Origin: Planctomycetota bacterium
Lineage (GTDB): Bacteria; Planctomycetota; Planctomycetia; Planctomycetales; Planctomycetaceae
Length of the DNA: 64,000 nt
Assembly: GCA_018242525.1 (NCBI GenBank)
Contig: JAFEBS010000004.1
Coordinates: forward strand, 9,082 to 73,081
Direction of reading: 5' to 3'
Of the stretch, positions 55,607-64,000 are shown piece by piece; the first letter of the stretch is position 1; every line of letters begins with the position of its first letter. A program made the translations under genes and the position numbers. Below the pieces are notes generated by a model that searched no databases, was not told the origin of the DNA, and saw nothing but the letters and a program-made list of their open reading frames with translations.

Positions 55607-56227
55607 TCAAATCTTCTTCGGATTTGGCCGCCGTTCGGCCTGTGCGCTCCAGGGATCGTCCGGCCAGGCGTGACGTGGGTATCGTCGACGCAGTTCTCCA
55701 CGGATGATCGGATAAGCATTGTTCCAGAACGACGTCAGGTCGTCGGTAATCTGCTGTGGGCGGTGATTGGGAGCCAGCAGATGCAGCAACAGCGGCACGC
55801 GGCCGCCAGCGATCCTGGGACTCGCCTTCCAGCCAAAGATCTCCTGAATGCGCACGGCCAGCACCGGCGGGCGACCAGGTTCGTATAGAATCGGTAACCG
55901 ACTACCGCTTGGCACAGCGATCCGTTCCGGGGCTTCACGCTCGACGATTTGACGCTGCTGAGATGTCAGTTTCGAGCGGATCAAGTCCAGCCAATCCCCC
56001 TTCAGCAGTTCGGCGAACGAACGCTTTCCCAGGCAGAGTTCCGGGAGCAGTCCCTGGAGAAAGTCTATGTCAATCGTCGGCAATTCCTGGTCTGGCATCC
56101 ACTTCGACAGACAGTCAACCCGAGCGAGAAACCCCTGGAGATCGGCATCACCGGCCGGGAAGACTCGATCCCAGTCGGTGCGAGCGGCGGTTGCCAGGAC
56201 CTGGGCGACCTGCTCACCATCCAGCAA
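55607..56227 (-). pseudogene. hrpB: HrpB C-terminal part, displaced by frameshift
   Basis: 206 residues in the shown frame; it is really open a little further (LILEESPSPLLDGEQ). It is the HrpB C-terminal domain: FLARVDCLSKWMPDQELP, LLPELCLGKRSFAELL, RIAVPSGSRLPILYEPGRPPVLAVRIQEIFGW, APNHRPQQITDDLTSFWNNAYPIIRGELRRRYPRHAWPDDP. These are normally joined to the helicase at the N-terminus, whose last residues end at 56251 with a TGA. See the 56251-58179 entry and the finding. Confidence 0.88.
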
Positions 56228-56250
56228 CGGGGAGGGCGACTCTTCGAGGA

Positions 56251-58179
56251 TCAGCCGACGCGGCGACGTGCCTGGACTCGCCCCGTCTCGGCTTCAAATT
56301 CGACGTCCACTCGAGTGTCCAGGTTGCCGCCCGACAGCCAGTCCCGTTCCACCAGCGATGCCTTGCGGACCAGGGTGTCCGCTCCGCCAGCATCGGCTTC
56401 GACACAAACGAACAATTCTGCGTCGGAGACCGCCGATTGATCGGCGAGACGAACGCCGCGTCCCCCCACCATGATCCCGCGCCGGCCACCGGGTTCACGG
56501 CGGCGGACCAGCCGATCCGGAAACGCGGCCAGGATCGCTTTCAACAGTGGGACATCGTCGACGACGTTTGTCGGATCGGGAACGTGACTCGTCACCTGCA
56601 TGCGATCTCGCACCTGACGCTGCAATTGCTCCGCCGCCCGCATTACGAATTCGGCCGCGTTGCGATTGAGTGTTCCCAGGTCGAATTGAGTTCGGCGGGT
56701 ATGTGCGAATTCCAGCAGCGCGTCGACTTGATCCAGGATATCGGACCGCGACTGGTGACTGGCACGCGCCGGACGATCGCCGCGCTGAAATGGATCGCGT
56801 TCAGAAAGCAGAGCCGCGATCAGAGTGGCTCGTTCGAGTTGTCCCGCGAGGGCTCCGTCAACGACCAGTCGAGCCAACCGGGGCTCCAGCGGCATTTCGA
56901 CCAATTGACGGCCGAGCGGCGTAATACCTTCAATGTCACATGCACCCAATCGTCGCAACAATGCGTGGCCACTCGTGATCGCAATCGGGTCCGGTTTGTC
57001 GAACCACGGAAACGATGTGAATTCCGATTCACCCCATTTCAACAACTGCAGCAGAACTCCCGACAGATCCACTCGATGAATTTCGGCGGTCTCTCGTTCG
57101 GGGCGATGTCGATGCGCGGCTTCTGCCCACAGTCGCAGACAGATCCCGGGTGCGGTTCGCCCCGCCCTGCCCGCCCGTTGATCTGCGGCCGCCCGAGAGA
57201 TCGGCTTCAGTTCCAGGTGGTTCAGCCCCAGATTCGGATCGAACTCCAGGATCCGAGCCAGTCCAGAGTCGATGACACCCGTAATCCCCGGAATCGTGAT
57301 CGAAGTTTCGGCCACGTTGGTGGCCAGAACCACCTTCCGTTGCGGGGACGTCGCGAAGACTCGATCCTGGTCAGCCGCCGGAAGGTCTCCGAACAGTGGT
57401 AACACCTGGAGGTTTTCGCACTCTTCCAGGTTTCGTAATTCAACCTGAGTCTGCCGGATCTCACGCGCTCCCGGCAGGAAGACGAGCAGATCGCCCGTCG
57501 AACTCTTCAACAACGCTTCGACTCCACGCACAACATGCGTGGCAATCGGGGACATCGTGGAGACTTCCTGATATTGAATGTCGACTGGATATAGCGAGCC
57601 CGCAGATTCGAGGATCGGACAGTTGTCCAGGTAATTCGAGATCGGTTCGGCGGCGAGCGTCGCCGACATCACCAGCAGTTTCAGGTCGGGCCGAACCGTT
57701 TGTTGGACTCGACGGACCATCGCCAGGCTCAGGTCCGTGTCCAGGTGCCGTTCATGGAATTCATCAAGGACGACCGCTGCGACACCGTCCAGGAACGGAT
57801 CTTCCTGCAGTTGACGAATCAGGACCCCTTCGGTCACCACGATCAGCCGGGTCTGGCGATGAAACTGGCGATCGAAGCGGATGTGATAGCCGACTTCATC
57901 GCCCAGCCGACCTCCGCGTTCAGAGGCAATTCGACTGGCAACGGTCCGCGCCGCCAGTCTCCGTGGCTGCACCACGATGACTTTCCCCTGCTCAGCCAGC
58001 CCGTAATCGATCAGCGCCGGAGGAACGCGAGTCGTCTTGCCCGCGCCGGCCGGAGCTTTCAGAACCGCGCAGCAGTTTGCACGAAGTGCCGCGATTAAGG
58101 GCTCAATGACCGAATCAATCGGGAGCGGACTCAGCGGAATCACTTTCGCTTCCGATGTCCGAATCGTACGGTTATTCAT
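56251..58179 (-). CDS. hrpB: HrpB ATP-dependent helicase, N-terminal part (frame broken)
   Basis: 642 residues from the ATG at 58179. DEAH helicase motifs are intact: Walker A APAGAGKTTRVP, motif II DEFHERHLD, SAT in VMSATL, and motif VI QRAGRAGRTAPG. It ends at ARRRVG-TGA where other HrpB proteins continue through a short linker to LVLEESPVP. The next frame starts exactly with LILEESP, so a deletion or insertion of one or two bases (and perhaps a few codons) is likely. Whether it is a real mutation, a sequencing error or a recoding site cannot be told here. HrpB is a non-essential RNA helicase. Confidence 0.9.
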   Translation of the reverse strand: MNNRTIRTSEAKVIPLSPLPIDSVIEPLIAALRANCCAVLKAPAGAGKTTRVPPALIDYGLAEQGKVIVVQPRRLAARTVASRIASERGGRLGDEVGYHIRFDRQFHRQTRLIVVTEGVLIRQLQEDPFLDGVAAVVLDEFHERHLDTDLSLAMVRRVQQTVRPDLKLLVMSATLAAEPISNYLDNCPILESAGSLYPVDIQYQEVSTMSPIATHVVRGVEALLKSSTGDLLVFLPGAREIRQTQVELRNLEECENLQVLPLFGDLPAADQDRVFATSPQRKVVLATNVAETSITIPGITGVIDSGLARILEFDPNLGLNHLELKPISRAAADQRAGRAGRTAPGICLRLWAEAAHRHRPERETAEIHRVDLSGVLLQLLKWGESEFTSFPWFDKPDPIAITSGHALLRRLGACDIEGITPLGRQLVEMPLEPRLARLVVDGALAGQLERATLIAALLSERDPFQRGDRPARASHQSRSDILDQVDALLEFAHTRRTQFDLGTLNRNAAEFVMRAAEQLQRQVRDRMQVTSHVPDPTNVVDDVPLLKAILAAFPDRLVRRREPGGRRGIMVGGRGVRLADQSAVSDAELFVCVEADAGGADTLVRKASLVERDWLSGGNLDTRVDVEFEAETGRVQARRRVG

Positions 58180-58223
58180 GCCTGACGTTCCACCACCTGT
58201 CAGCCCCCTTGTTCCTCGGGCTG

Positions 58224-59993
58224 CTATTTGCTCGGCAACCGCACAATCCCATCCCAGTCAGGCGGCGCGGTTCGGTTGTGCAGGACGATCTGGTGCATCA
58301 GGAAATCCTGAGCCCTGTCGCTGGCGGGCATTCCATGCAGGCACCGATAGGCCTGATCCCAGCGGCCGGCGATGAAATGACTGACGCCCTGTTCGTATTC
58401 GGCCACCATGGCGTCGGTCAGTTCGGGCTCTTCGGCAGCCGATGGCAGCAGTTCACTGACGACAACCGGCGTTTCCATGCCGTAGGGCAGCAGCCGGGCC
58501 AATGTTCGCAACCGCCCCTCGGCCGCGGGCAATCGGCTTCGAATGATGTTGGCCGTGGCCTCATCCAGCACGATTGGAACGCGCAACTGCTTGGTCATGC
58601 TTTCCAGCCGGTTGGCCAGATTGACGACGGGACCGAAGACGGTGACTTTCACCTGTTCGGCGGTACCGATCTTGCCCGCCACCGCGCGACCATGAGCGAT
58701 GCCGATTCCCATCGCGAAATCTGACAGAGGATGTCCCTTGACGGCCGCCGCCTTGGCAAAGGCGGTGCGGATCCCCAGGGCCGCACGACAGGCGTACACG
58801 GCCGCGTCCGGGGAAGGAAATGGCCAACCCCAGAACCCCAACGCCGCATCCCCCTGGAAATCCCCGGTGACCCCGCCATGTTCCAGAATGTGATGAGTCA
58901 TCACTCCCAGGGCTCGGCTGACGCGTTCCAGCAGTCCGATCAGGTCTCCGGCTTCACTCTCGGCACGCTGACTGAAACCGCGCAGGTCACAGAACATGAC
59001 CGTGATCTCACACTCGCTCGGTTCCAGCAGGGTCGTGTCGAGTTCATCTCCCAGCGCTGCCAGGACTGGTGGAGCGAAGAATTGACGCAGACCGGCCTTT
59101 TGCCGTTCCAGCCGGCGGGCTCGCACGACCGAACTGATGATTTCGGCAACCAGTTCGGTGAATTTGACGTCCGCCTCCAACTGCAAGGCGTCGGACAGCG
59201 TCGTTCCGGGAACAAACGTCTTCCCCATCCGGCCCGCGATGTACAGGCCGGTGGGTTCCGTCGCCAAACCAGGCACCGGAGTGCAGTACGCCCAGTCAAA
59301 CTGCTGTGTCAGTGTCTGTTCGTTCTGCTGTGGTGTCCCCTTTTCCCAGATATGCAGAACACTGGCGTGCTGGCGTTCCAGGGCTTCTTCCACCAGTCGA
59401 TGGCTGGGATGGAATGTTCCAGCCGTTTCGCGTCGACGCTCCCAATGCAGCATCTGGATCTCGTCCGACGGACCCGCCACAACAATGGCCACCGCCTCGG
59501 CGTGAACAACCCCCTTCAGCATCAGGTTCACCAGCCGATGGAACAATTCATTGTCGTTTCGGGCCCCGGAAATGACTTCGGGAAGGTGCGTCAAAACTTC
59601 GATCCGGTTTTCCGGATCCTGATACCGGATTTTACGCAGTTCCTGCGCCTTGAACGCCACCTCTTCAACCGGCAGTGCCAGGGACGAACCTTCCTCCGCC
59701 TGTTCCGCCAGGTGAAACGACGTCGAACCAATCACAAAATGCTGGCCCACTTCAATCCGGCACGAATCGACCGCCTCGCCGCCGAAAAACAGCGGATTAC
59801 GAGCTGACGGCAGGCGGGTCAACTGGATGTGGCCGGGCCGGACGTCCAGTTGGACGTGACTGCGCGAAATCAACGGATCCCAGGGAACCGGCAACGATGC
59901 TCCGTTGCGGCCGATCACCAGTCGGACGCCGGAGGCCAGCGACTGCCTGACAGTTTGGGTGGGCTTGGTGCCCTGAATGATCAACTCAAGCAC
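58224..59993 (-). CDS. FHA-GAF-class III adenylate/guanylate cyclase
   Basis: 589 residues from GTG 59993 (AGGGGGG upstream). An N-terminal FHA domain (residues 20-100: LVIGRNGAS, ISRSHVQLD) follows a GAF-like region (130-270), and a class III cyclase domain: VMFCDLRGFS and GDFQGDAALGFWGWP hold the two metal Asp, and VFGPVVNLANRLES holds the transition-state Asn and Arg. It should make cAMP or cGMP. FHA domains bind phosphothreonine. The start overlaps the stop of the kinase gene by 8 bp (GTGCTTGA), so the two are coupled; the kinase may phosphorylate a partner seen by this FHA domain. Confidence 0.9.
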   Translation of the reverse strand: MLELIIQGTKPTQTVRQSLASGVRLVIGRNGASLPVPWDPLISRSHVQLDVRPGHIQLTRLPSARNPLFFGGEAVDSCRIEVGQHFVIGSTSFHLAEQAEEGSSLALPVEEVAFKAQELRKIRYQDPENRIEVLTHLPEVISGARNDNELFHRLVNLMLKGVVHAEAVAIVVAGPSDEIQMLHWERRRETAGTFHPSHRLVEEALERQHASVLHIWEKGTPQQNEQTLTQQFDWAYCTPVPGLATEPTGLYIAGRMGKTFVPGTTLSDALQLEADVKFTELVAEIISSVVRARRLERQKAGLRQFFAPPVLAALGDELDTTLLEPSECEITVMFCDLRGFSQRAESEAGDLIGLLERVSRALGVMTHHILEHGGVTGDFQGDAALGFWGWPFPSPDAAVYACRAALGIRTAFAKAAAVKGHPLSDFAMGIGIAHGRAVAGKIGTAEQVKVTVFGPVVNLANRLESMTKQLRVPIVLDEATANIIRSRLPAAEGRLRTLARLLPYGMETPVVVSELLPSAAEEPELTDAMVAEYEQGVSHFIAGRWDQAYRCLHGMPASDRAQDFLMHQIVLHNRTAPPDWDGIVRLPSK

Positions 59994-62217
59994 TGTCGCC
60001 CCCCTTGCTGGACAGCGACGTCAATTGTTGAGTCGTCGTTGGGCTGCGGCGTCCGAATCGCAACCAGCGCGGACTACGATCACTCAGGACAATCACGATC
60101 AACCACCATGATCCGGCGACGAGTCCCAGTACGACCAGCACCGCCCCAATCGCCGATGATACCAGACGAGCCTGCAGATCTTCGACAGCCACCAGTGCGG
60201 CGTCCTTTCGCTCCTGGACGACCGCCACCCAACCGGTTTCACCGACCGAACTGAAGGCCGCCAGCCAGAGCCCCCCGTATTCGGCCGGGTTCATCTGGCT
60301 GACCGGATCGATGTAATGGCGGGTACGATCGTAGTCGTACGTTGAGTCACCCGATCGTGCGTTCCTGACGAACGTTTCCAGGTCGTCAATCACTTCGGCG
60401 TCCGAGGATCCGATCAGTTGCAATTTGGCGAAGTCCGAGTCCTTCAGATTGGCCAGATGGTCGTCGGTCATCCAGTCGTGGGCCAGCAGGTTCCACTTTC
60501 GTTCACCGTCCTTGGCCCGGCTGTCCACGATCGCAAACTTCCGACCGACTCGATCGGGGCTTTGAGACCGCAAGCTTTTTTCATAGTCCTGCAACAGGCT
60601 GCTCAACGACAACGTTCGTGCCAGGACGCCGATGACCCGGGTGTCGTCGTTGGCATCGAAGATCGGAACCGACAGTGCGACCACGTAACGTCCGGTGGAC
60701 GTGCCGCGATAAGCGATCGAAACCGTCCGCTCCTGGATCGGTCGCACATCGACAGGAACATCGTTTCTCGGGTAGTCGAATCCCCCGCCGTGGAAGTAAT
60801 CGCGAAATGACCATTCCTGATCGAGTGTCTTCGTTAACGGAAAGCGCCAGCGCTGCCGCCCGGCGGCATCCAGCAGGAACCAACTGGCATCGTCCGACCG
60901 TCCCAGCGACTTGCGGCGTTTGTCGCTGCGGGACTTCAGGCGATCCAACAAGTCGAACAGCGGCTGGCGTTCGTCCTTCGGTTTGCCGGCATATTCGACG
61001 ACCGCCAGTTGCAGGTCTTCGTCCGCCGCAATCACTTCGAGTTCCGTCAATCGGTCATCCAGTTCCCGCTTGATACTTTCGGCCAACAGGTTCGCAGACA
61101 GGACGTCGCTTTCCATGGCGCGTCGAGTCAGGATCGATTGAGCCGTCTTGACGGAATCGTTCATCGCGTCCAGTGCCAGGGGGGCGATACCACCCAACAG
61201 CAGCAGTGGCAGGACCAATCCAAGCAGAATCAGCGGACGGCGGGCTCGAAACCGTTCCCGGGCCACCAGCCGGTCGAGGACGGCTTGAGCGTTTGTCAGG
61301 CGACGCGAAGCATCGGGGGCCAGGCAGCGATCGACCAGTTCGGCCAACTGCGGGTCAACCCCCGCCACCTTGCGGTGCTCTGTCGGCTTGGGGCCGTGGC
61401 GAACAATATGCTGGTACAGCCCCAGTCGATCGTTCAAGGATCGTGCCTGATTCAATAGACGGTCGTTTTCGTCCGTGCGGAACGGGGGTGCTCCTGTCAA
61501 CATGTGATAAATCAACGCCCCCAGGGCGTACACGTCCCAGCGGGCGTCTGGGACGGCTCGCAGATCCGCCTGTTCGGGAGCCATGTAGTACAGCGTGCCC
61601 AATGCATGGCTGTGCTCATCCGCCAGCCGGGACTGACCGAAATCGCAGAGCCGCGGTTCAAAGTCCTGGTCGAGCAGGATGTTCGCCGGCTTCAGATCGC
61701 AGTGCAGGATCCCGCTGCCGTGAGCATGCACCAGGGCCTGGCAGATGCGAGTCGTAATCCGTACGGCGTCGTTCGTTGCCAACGGTCCGGCTTCCAGTCG
61801 AGTCGCCAGGGACCCGTTTTCCAGATATTCCATGACGTAGTACGGGGGATCGTGATCCCAGCCGACCGCCAGCAATCCGACAATGCTGCGCGACGTATAA
61901 AGCACGGCCAGCTTTTCGACTTCACGACCCAGCAGCGACCAGTCGACGCCCCGCCGATGCGTGTAGAATTTGATGGCCACATGCTTGCCCGTGTTTTGTT
62001 CGCGAGCCAGCCAGACCGATCCGTATTTGCCTTCGCCGATCGGTTTCAGGATGCGGTAACCAGGAACAGCGGCCGGAGGGGCCCCCGCCAGCGCACTTTG
62101 ACCCCGCGCCCTCTCGACCGAGTCGGCATCCTGGATCAACGTGTCATCGACCCAGTTCTCATTTGAAGGTACGGGCGATGTCTCTCGCGCAGTTGGCACA
62201 GCAGTCGATTCCCCCAC
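59986..62217 (-). CDS. Receptor-type Ser/Thr protein kinase with extracytoplasmic sensor
   Basis: 743 residues from a GTG at 62217. The kinase domain lies at about 53-310: GEGKYGSVWLA, Lys in VAIKFY, catalytic loop HCDLKPANILL (His-Cys-Asp instead of HRD), DFGQS and APEQ. A transmembrane helix follows (LILLGLVLPLLLLGGIAPLAL), then an extracellular dCache-like region (SILTRRAMESDVLSANLL, WFLLDAAGRQRWR, VSIAYRGTSTGRYVVALSVPIFD) and a second helix (SSAIGAVLVVLGLVAGSWWLIVIVL). So it senses an external signal. It is the first gene of the kinase-cyclase pair. Confidence 0.9.
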   Translation of the reverse strand: MGESTAVPTARETSPVPSNENWVDDTLIQDADSVERARGQSALAGAPPAAVPGYRILKPIGEGKYGSVWLAREQNTGKHVAIKFYTHRRGVDWSLLGREVEKLAVLYTSRSIVGLLAVGWDHDPPYYVMEYLENGSLATRLEAGPLATNDAVRITTRICQALVHAHGSGILHCDLKPANILLDQDFEPRLCDFGQSRLADEHSHALGTLYYMAPEQADLRAVPDARWDVYALGALIYHMLTGAPPFRTDENDRLLNQARSLNDRLGLYQHIVRHGPKPTEHRKVAGVDPQLAELVDRCLAPDASRRLTNAQAVLDRLVARERFRARRPLILLGLVLPLLLLGGIAPLALDAMNDSVKTAQSILTRRAMESDVLSANLLAESIKRELDDRLTELEVIAADEDLQLAVVEYAGKPKDERQPLFDLLDRLKSRSDKRRKSLGRSDDASWFLLDAAGRQRWRFPLTKTLDQEWSFRDYFHGGGFDYPRNDVPVDVRPIQERTVSIAYRGTSTGRYVVALSVPIFDANDDTRVIGVLARTLSLSSLLQDYEKSLRSQSPDRVGRKFAIVDSRAKDGERKWNLLAHDWMTDDHLANLKDSDFAKLQLIGSSDAEVIDDLETFVRNARSGDSTYDYDRTRHYIDPVSQMNPAEYGGLWLAAFSSVGETGWVAVVQERKDAALVAVEDLQARLVSSAIGAVLVVLGLVAGSWWLIVIVLSDRSPRWLRFGRRSPTTTQQLTSLSSKGGDSA

Positions 62218-62340
62218 CAGGAATGATCAACGACGGAACATGGATCGTAGATCTGGTCCACCACTGTACGGAGGCGCGATGTGAATTGTCGACTGAATCC
62301 GGCGACCCGCCCCAGGTGTCACGCTCAAACCTACTTTCAT

Positions 62341-62499
62341 TGTGAGCCGCAAGGCGCCGCGGGTGTATTCCCCGCTTTTGTGAGCCGCAAGGCGCTAGCC
62401 GCGGGTGCATTCTCCGTTTTTTGTGAGCCGCACGGCACTAGCCGCGGGTGTATTCTCACTCGTACCCGAAGAACCCGCGGCTAGCGCCGTGCCGCTCAC
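62341..62499. repeat. Dispersed intergenic repeat, three direct copies and one inverted
   Basis: GTGAGCCGCAAGGCG-type units start at 62342, 62380 and 62423, each followed by CTAGCCGCGGGTG-like sequence and a short T-rich spacer; the first unit lacks CTAG. An inverted copy lies at 62473-62499, two mismatches from the reverse complement of the third. I recall similar REP-like units in planctomycete genomes. Confidence 0.75.
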
Positions 62500-62651
62500 G
62501 TACTGGCTCATCTATGAATCGCCAAGAAGCCTGTTTGCCTCGACTTGATTCGGCGAGCCGGTTGTTCCATGTACTCGGACGGCAAATCGGGTAAACTGAA
62601 ATCCGCGATCGTAGGATCGAGTTGCCGACTTTTGATTCAGGAACCCGCCCG

Positions 62652-63881
62652 ATGTATCTCCGCATGGCTAAACGGCTGCTGGTCGAAACCGACAAACGTC
62701 TGCTGTGGAAGCTGGCGTACAACTTCGGCTTCAAAGGGATGCTGTCGGTCGAGCGGTTCAAACGCCGGATGAAGCGCGGCGAATTCTTTCCGCCGTTCCT
62801 GTACATCTCGGTCATCAATAGCTGCAACCTGCGATGCCAGGGGTGCTGGGTCGACGTTGCCGCCAAGCAACAGGTGATCGACCTGGAATCGATGAACCGG
62901 CTGATCAAGGAGGCCAAGGAGGCGGGAAACAGCTTTTTCGGGATCGTCGGCGGCGAGCCGTTCATGCATCCTCAACTGCTGGAAATCCTGGCGGCGCACC
63001 CGGATTGCTACTTCCAGGTCTTCACCAACGGGCATTTCATCACTCCTGAAGTGGCAGAGGAACTGCGGCGACTGGGCAATGTCACTCCGCTGATCAGTGT
63101 CGAAGGAACAGAAATCATCAGCGATGAACGTCGCGGCCGGATGAACGTCCTGTCCAAGACCATGGAAGGCCTGCAGAACTGCCTGGACCACAAGGTCATT
63201 ACCGGAGTCTGTACCAGCGTCTGCCAGACCAATCTCGATGACCTCGTCAACGAAGCCTGGCTGGATCGGCTGATCGAAATGGGTGTCATGTACGCCTGGT
63301 TCCACGTCTATCGCCCGATGGGCCCCAATCCGCAACCCGAAATGTCACTCAGCCGCGAACAGCAACTGCGGATCCGCAAATTCGTGGTCGACATGCGCGT
63401 CAAGAAGCCGATCGGCATCATCGACGCCTACTATGATGGCGAAGGCAAGGCACTTTGCCCGGCCGCCTCGGGGTTGACGCACCATATCAATCCGTGGGGT
63501 GGGATCGAGCCCTGCCCGATCATCCAGTTTGCCAAAGAGTCGATTTACGATCAGCGGCACATCAAGGAAGTCATCGGACAGTCTGAGTTCCTGAAGGATT
63601 TTCGGCAGTTGGCCGCCAAGTCCACGCGCGGCTGCATCGTCCTGGAGCGGCCGGATCTGCTGCACGAACTGGTTGTGCTGCACAACGCAGAAGACCAGAC
63701 CGCCCGCAAGACGGCGGTGGCTGAACTGCTGGCGATGGAATCACGACCGTCTCAATACGGCCCCGGCCAGGAAATCCCCGAACGAAGCTGGGCCTATCGA
63801 CTCGCCAAACGCTACTGGTTCAATGATTTCGGTGCCTACAATGCACTCGACGCCGCAATCCAGCAACCTGTTCATGCGTAA
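62652..63881 (+). CDS. Radical SAM protein, twitch or SPASM-like C-terminus
   Basis: 409 residues from ATG 62652 with AGGA 9 nt upstream (the frame starts at 62622). The radical SAM core begins at ISVINSCNLRCQGCW, with the C-x3-C-x2-C iron-sulfur motif, followed by SFFGIVGGEPFMHPQLLEIL and TNGHFITPEVAEEL and by the ISVEGTEIISDERRGR stretch. The C-terminal part has ALCPAASGLTHHINPWGGIEPCPIIQF, a cysteine pair with Gly-Gly as in SPASM-like or twitch domains. The family is common in planctomycetes and resembles HpnH-type or anaerobic SAM proteins, but its reaction is unknown. It is followed by a strong hairpin. Confidence 0.88.
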   Translation: MYLRMAKRLLVETDKRLLWKLAYNFGFKGMLSVERFKRRMKRGEFFPPFLYISVINSCNLRCQGCWVDVAAKQQVIDLESMNRLIKEAKEAGNSFFGIVGGEPFMHPQLLEILAAHPDCYFQVFTNGHFITPEVAEELRRLGNVTPLISVEGTEIISDERRGRMNVLSKTMEGLQNCLDHKVITGVCTSVCQTNLDDLVNEAWLDRLIEMGVMYAWFHVYRPMGPNPQPEMSLSREQQLRIRKFVVDMRVKKPIGIIDAYYDGEGKALCPAASGLTHHINPWGGIEPCPIIQFAKESIYDQRHIKEVIGQSEFLKDFRQLAAKSTRGCIVLERPDLLHELVVLHNAEDQTARKTAVAELLAMESRPSQYGPGQEIPERSWAYRLAKRYWFNDFGAYNALDAAIQQPVHA

Positions 63882-63927
63882 GCCGACGCGATGAAATCCC
63901 CACGGGGTGTTCTGCCGCGTCGGCTTT
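63881..63927 (+). terminator. Hairpin after the radical SAM gene
   Basis: AGCCGACGCG (63881-63890) pairs with CGCGTCGGCT (63916-63925), 10 bp, followed by TTTGTG; an inner CCCC/GGGG pair extends it. Position directly after the stop supports a terminator. Confidence 0.7.
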
Positions 63928-64000
63928 GTGTTCGCCATGGCACGGCGGTCAAGATTTGCCTGCAGGGACTTCAGGGCAGCGGTCAACGACATCCACGGAC

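Overview
The window looks like a chromosomal segment of a planctomycete (Planctomycetota, probably class Planctomycetia). This is an inference from gene content: DUF1573, DUF1207 and SYLF proteins, von Willebrand/STN-domain proteins with Met-Gly tails, a Tat-exported sugar-isomerase-like protein, a receptor-type Ser/Thr kinase, and intergenic dispersed repeats. No rRNA is present to confirm it.

Layout. Positions 1-8.9 kb hold two large membrane proteins (a PMT-like glycosyltransferase and a DUF2079 protein), a three-gene operon of small exported or membrane-anchored proteins, SelO and SlyX. A GNAT-type toxin-antitoxin pair follows at 9.1-9.8 kb. From 10.35 to 13.93 kb lies a small genomic island in a tRNA-Ser(UGA) gene: a 64-bp duplicated tRNA 3' end marks one edge, and the intact tRNA overlapped by an integrase marks the other. 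From 14.1 to 20.4 kb are housekeeping or unassigned genes (RidA, HEAT-repeat, TIM-barrel, SYLF, nitrilase-like). From 20.8 to 30.6 kb three tandem paralogues encode about 850-residue VWA/STN proteins; the last one transcribed appears to continue into a TPR/DUF2135-like module through a -1 frameshift at an A9 run. At 31.3-35.7 kb is an SbcD-like protein without its metal ligands, next to a YhaN/SbcC-like ATPase.

The largest metabolic block (37.3-54.6 kb) is alpha-glucan/trehalose metabolism. A leftward operon marR-glgE-treS/mak-glgB is set back to back with treY; malQ-like and glgX genes follow, and glgX overlaps a GntP-type permease. TreS/maltokinase would make maltose 1-phosphate from trehalose, GlgE would polymerise it, GlgB would branch it, and GlgX/MalQ/TreY would remodel or degrade the glucan. 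treZ is not in the window.

The end (55.6-63.9 kb) holds hrpB broken by a frameshift, an FHA-GAF-adenylate cyclase whose start overlaps the stop of a receptor-like Ser/Thr kinase, and a radical SAM gene with a clear terminator. The most unusual features are the attachment site inside the integrase reading frame (excision would exchange its C-terminus in frame), the A9 frameshift candidate, and the apparently inactive SbcD-like protein.
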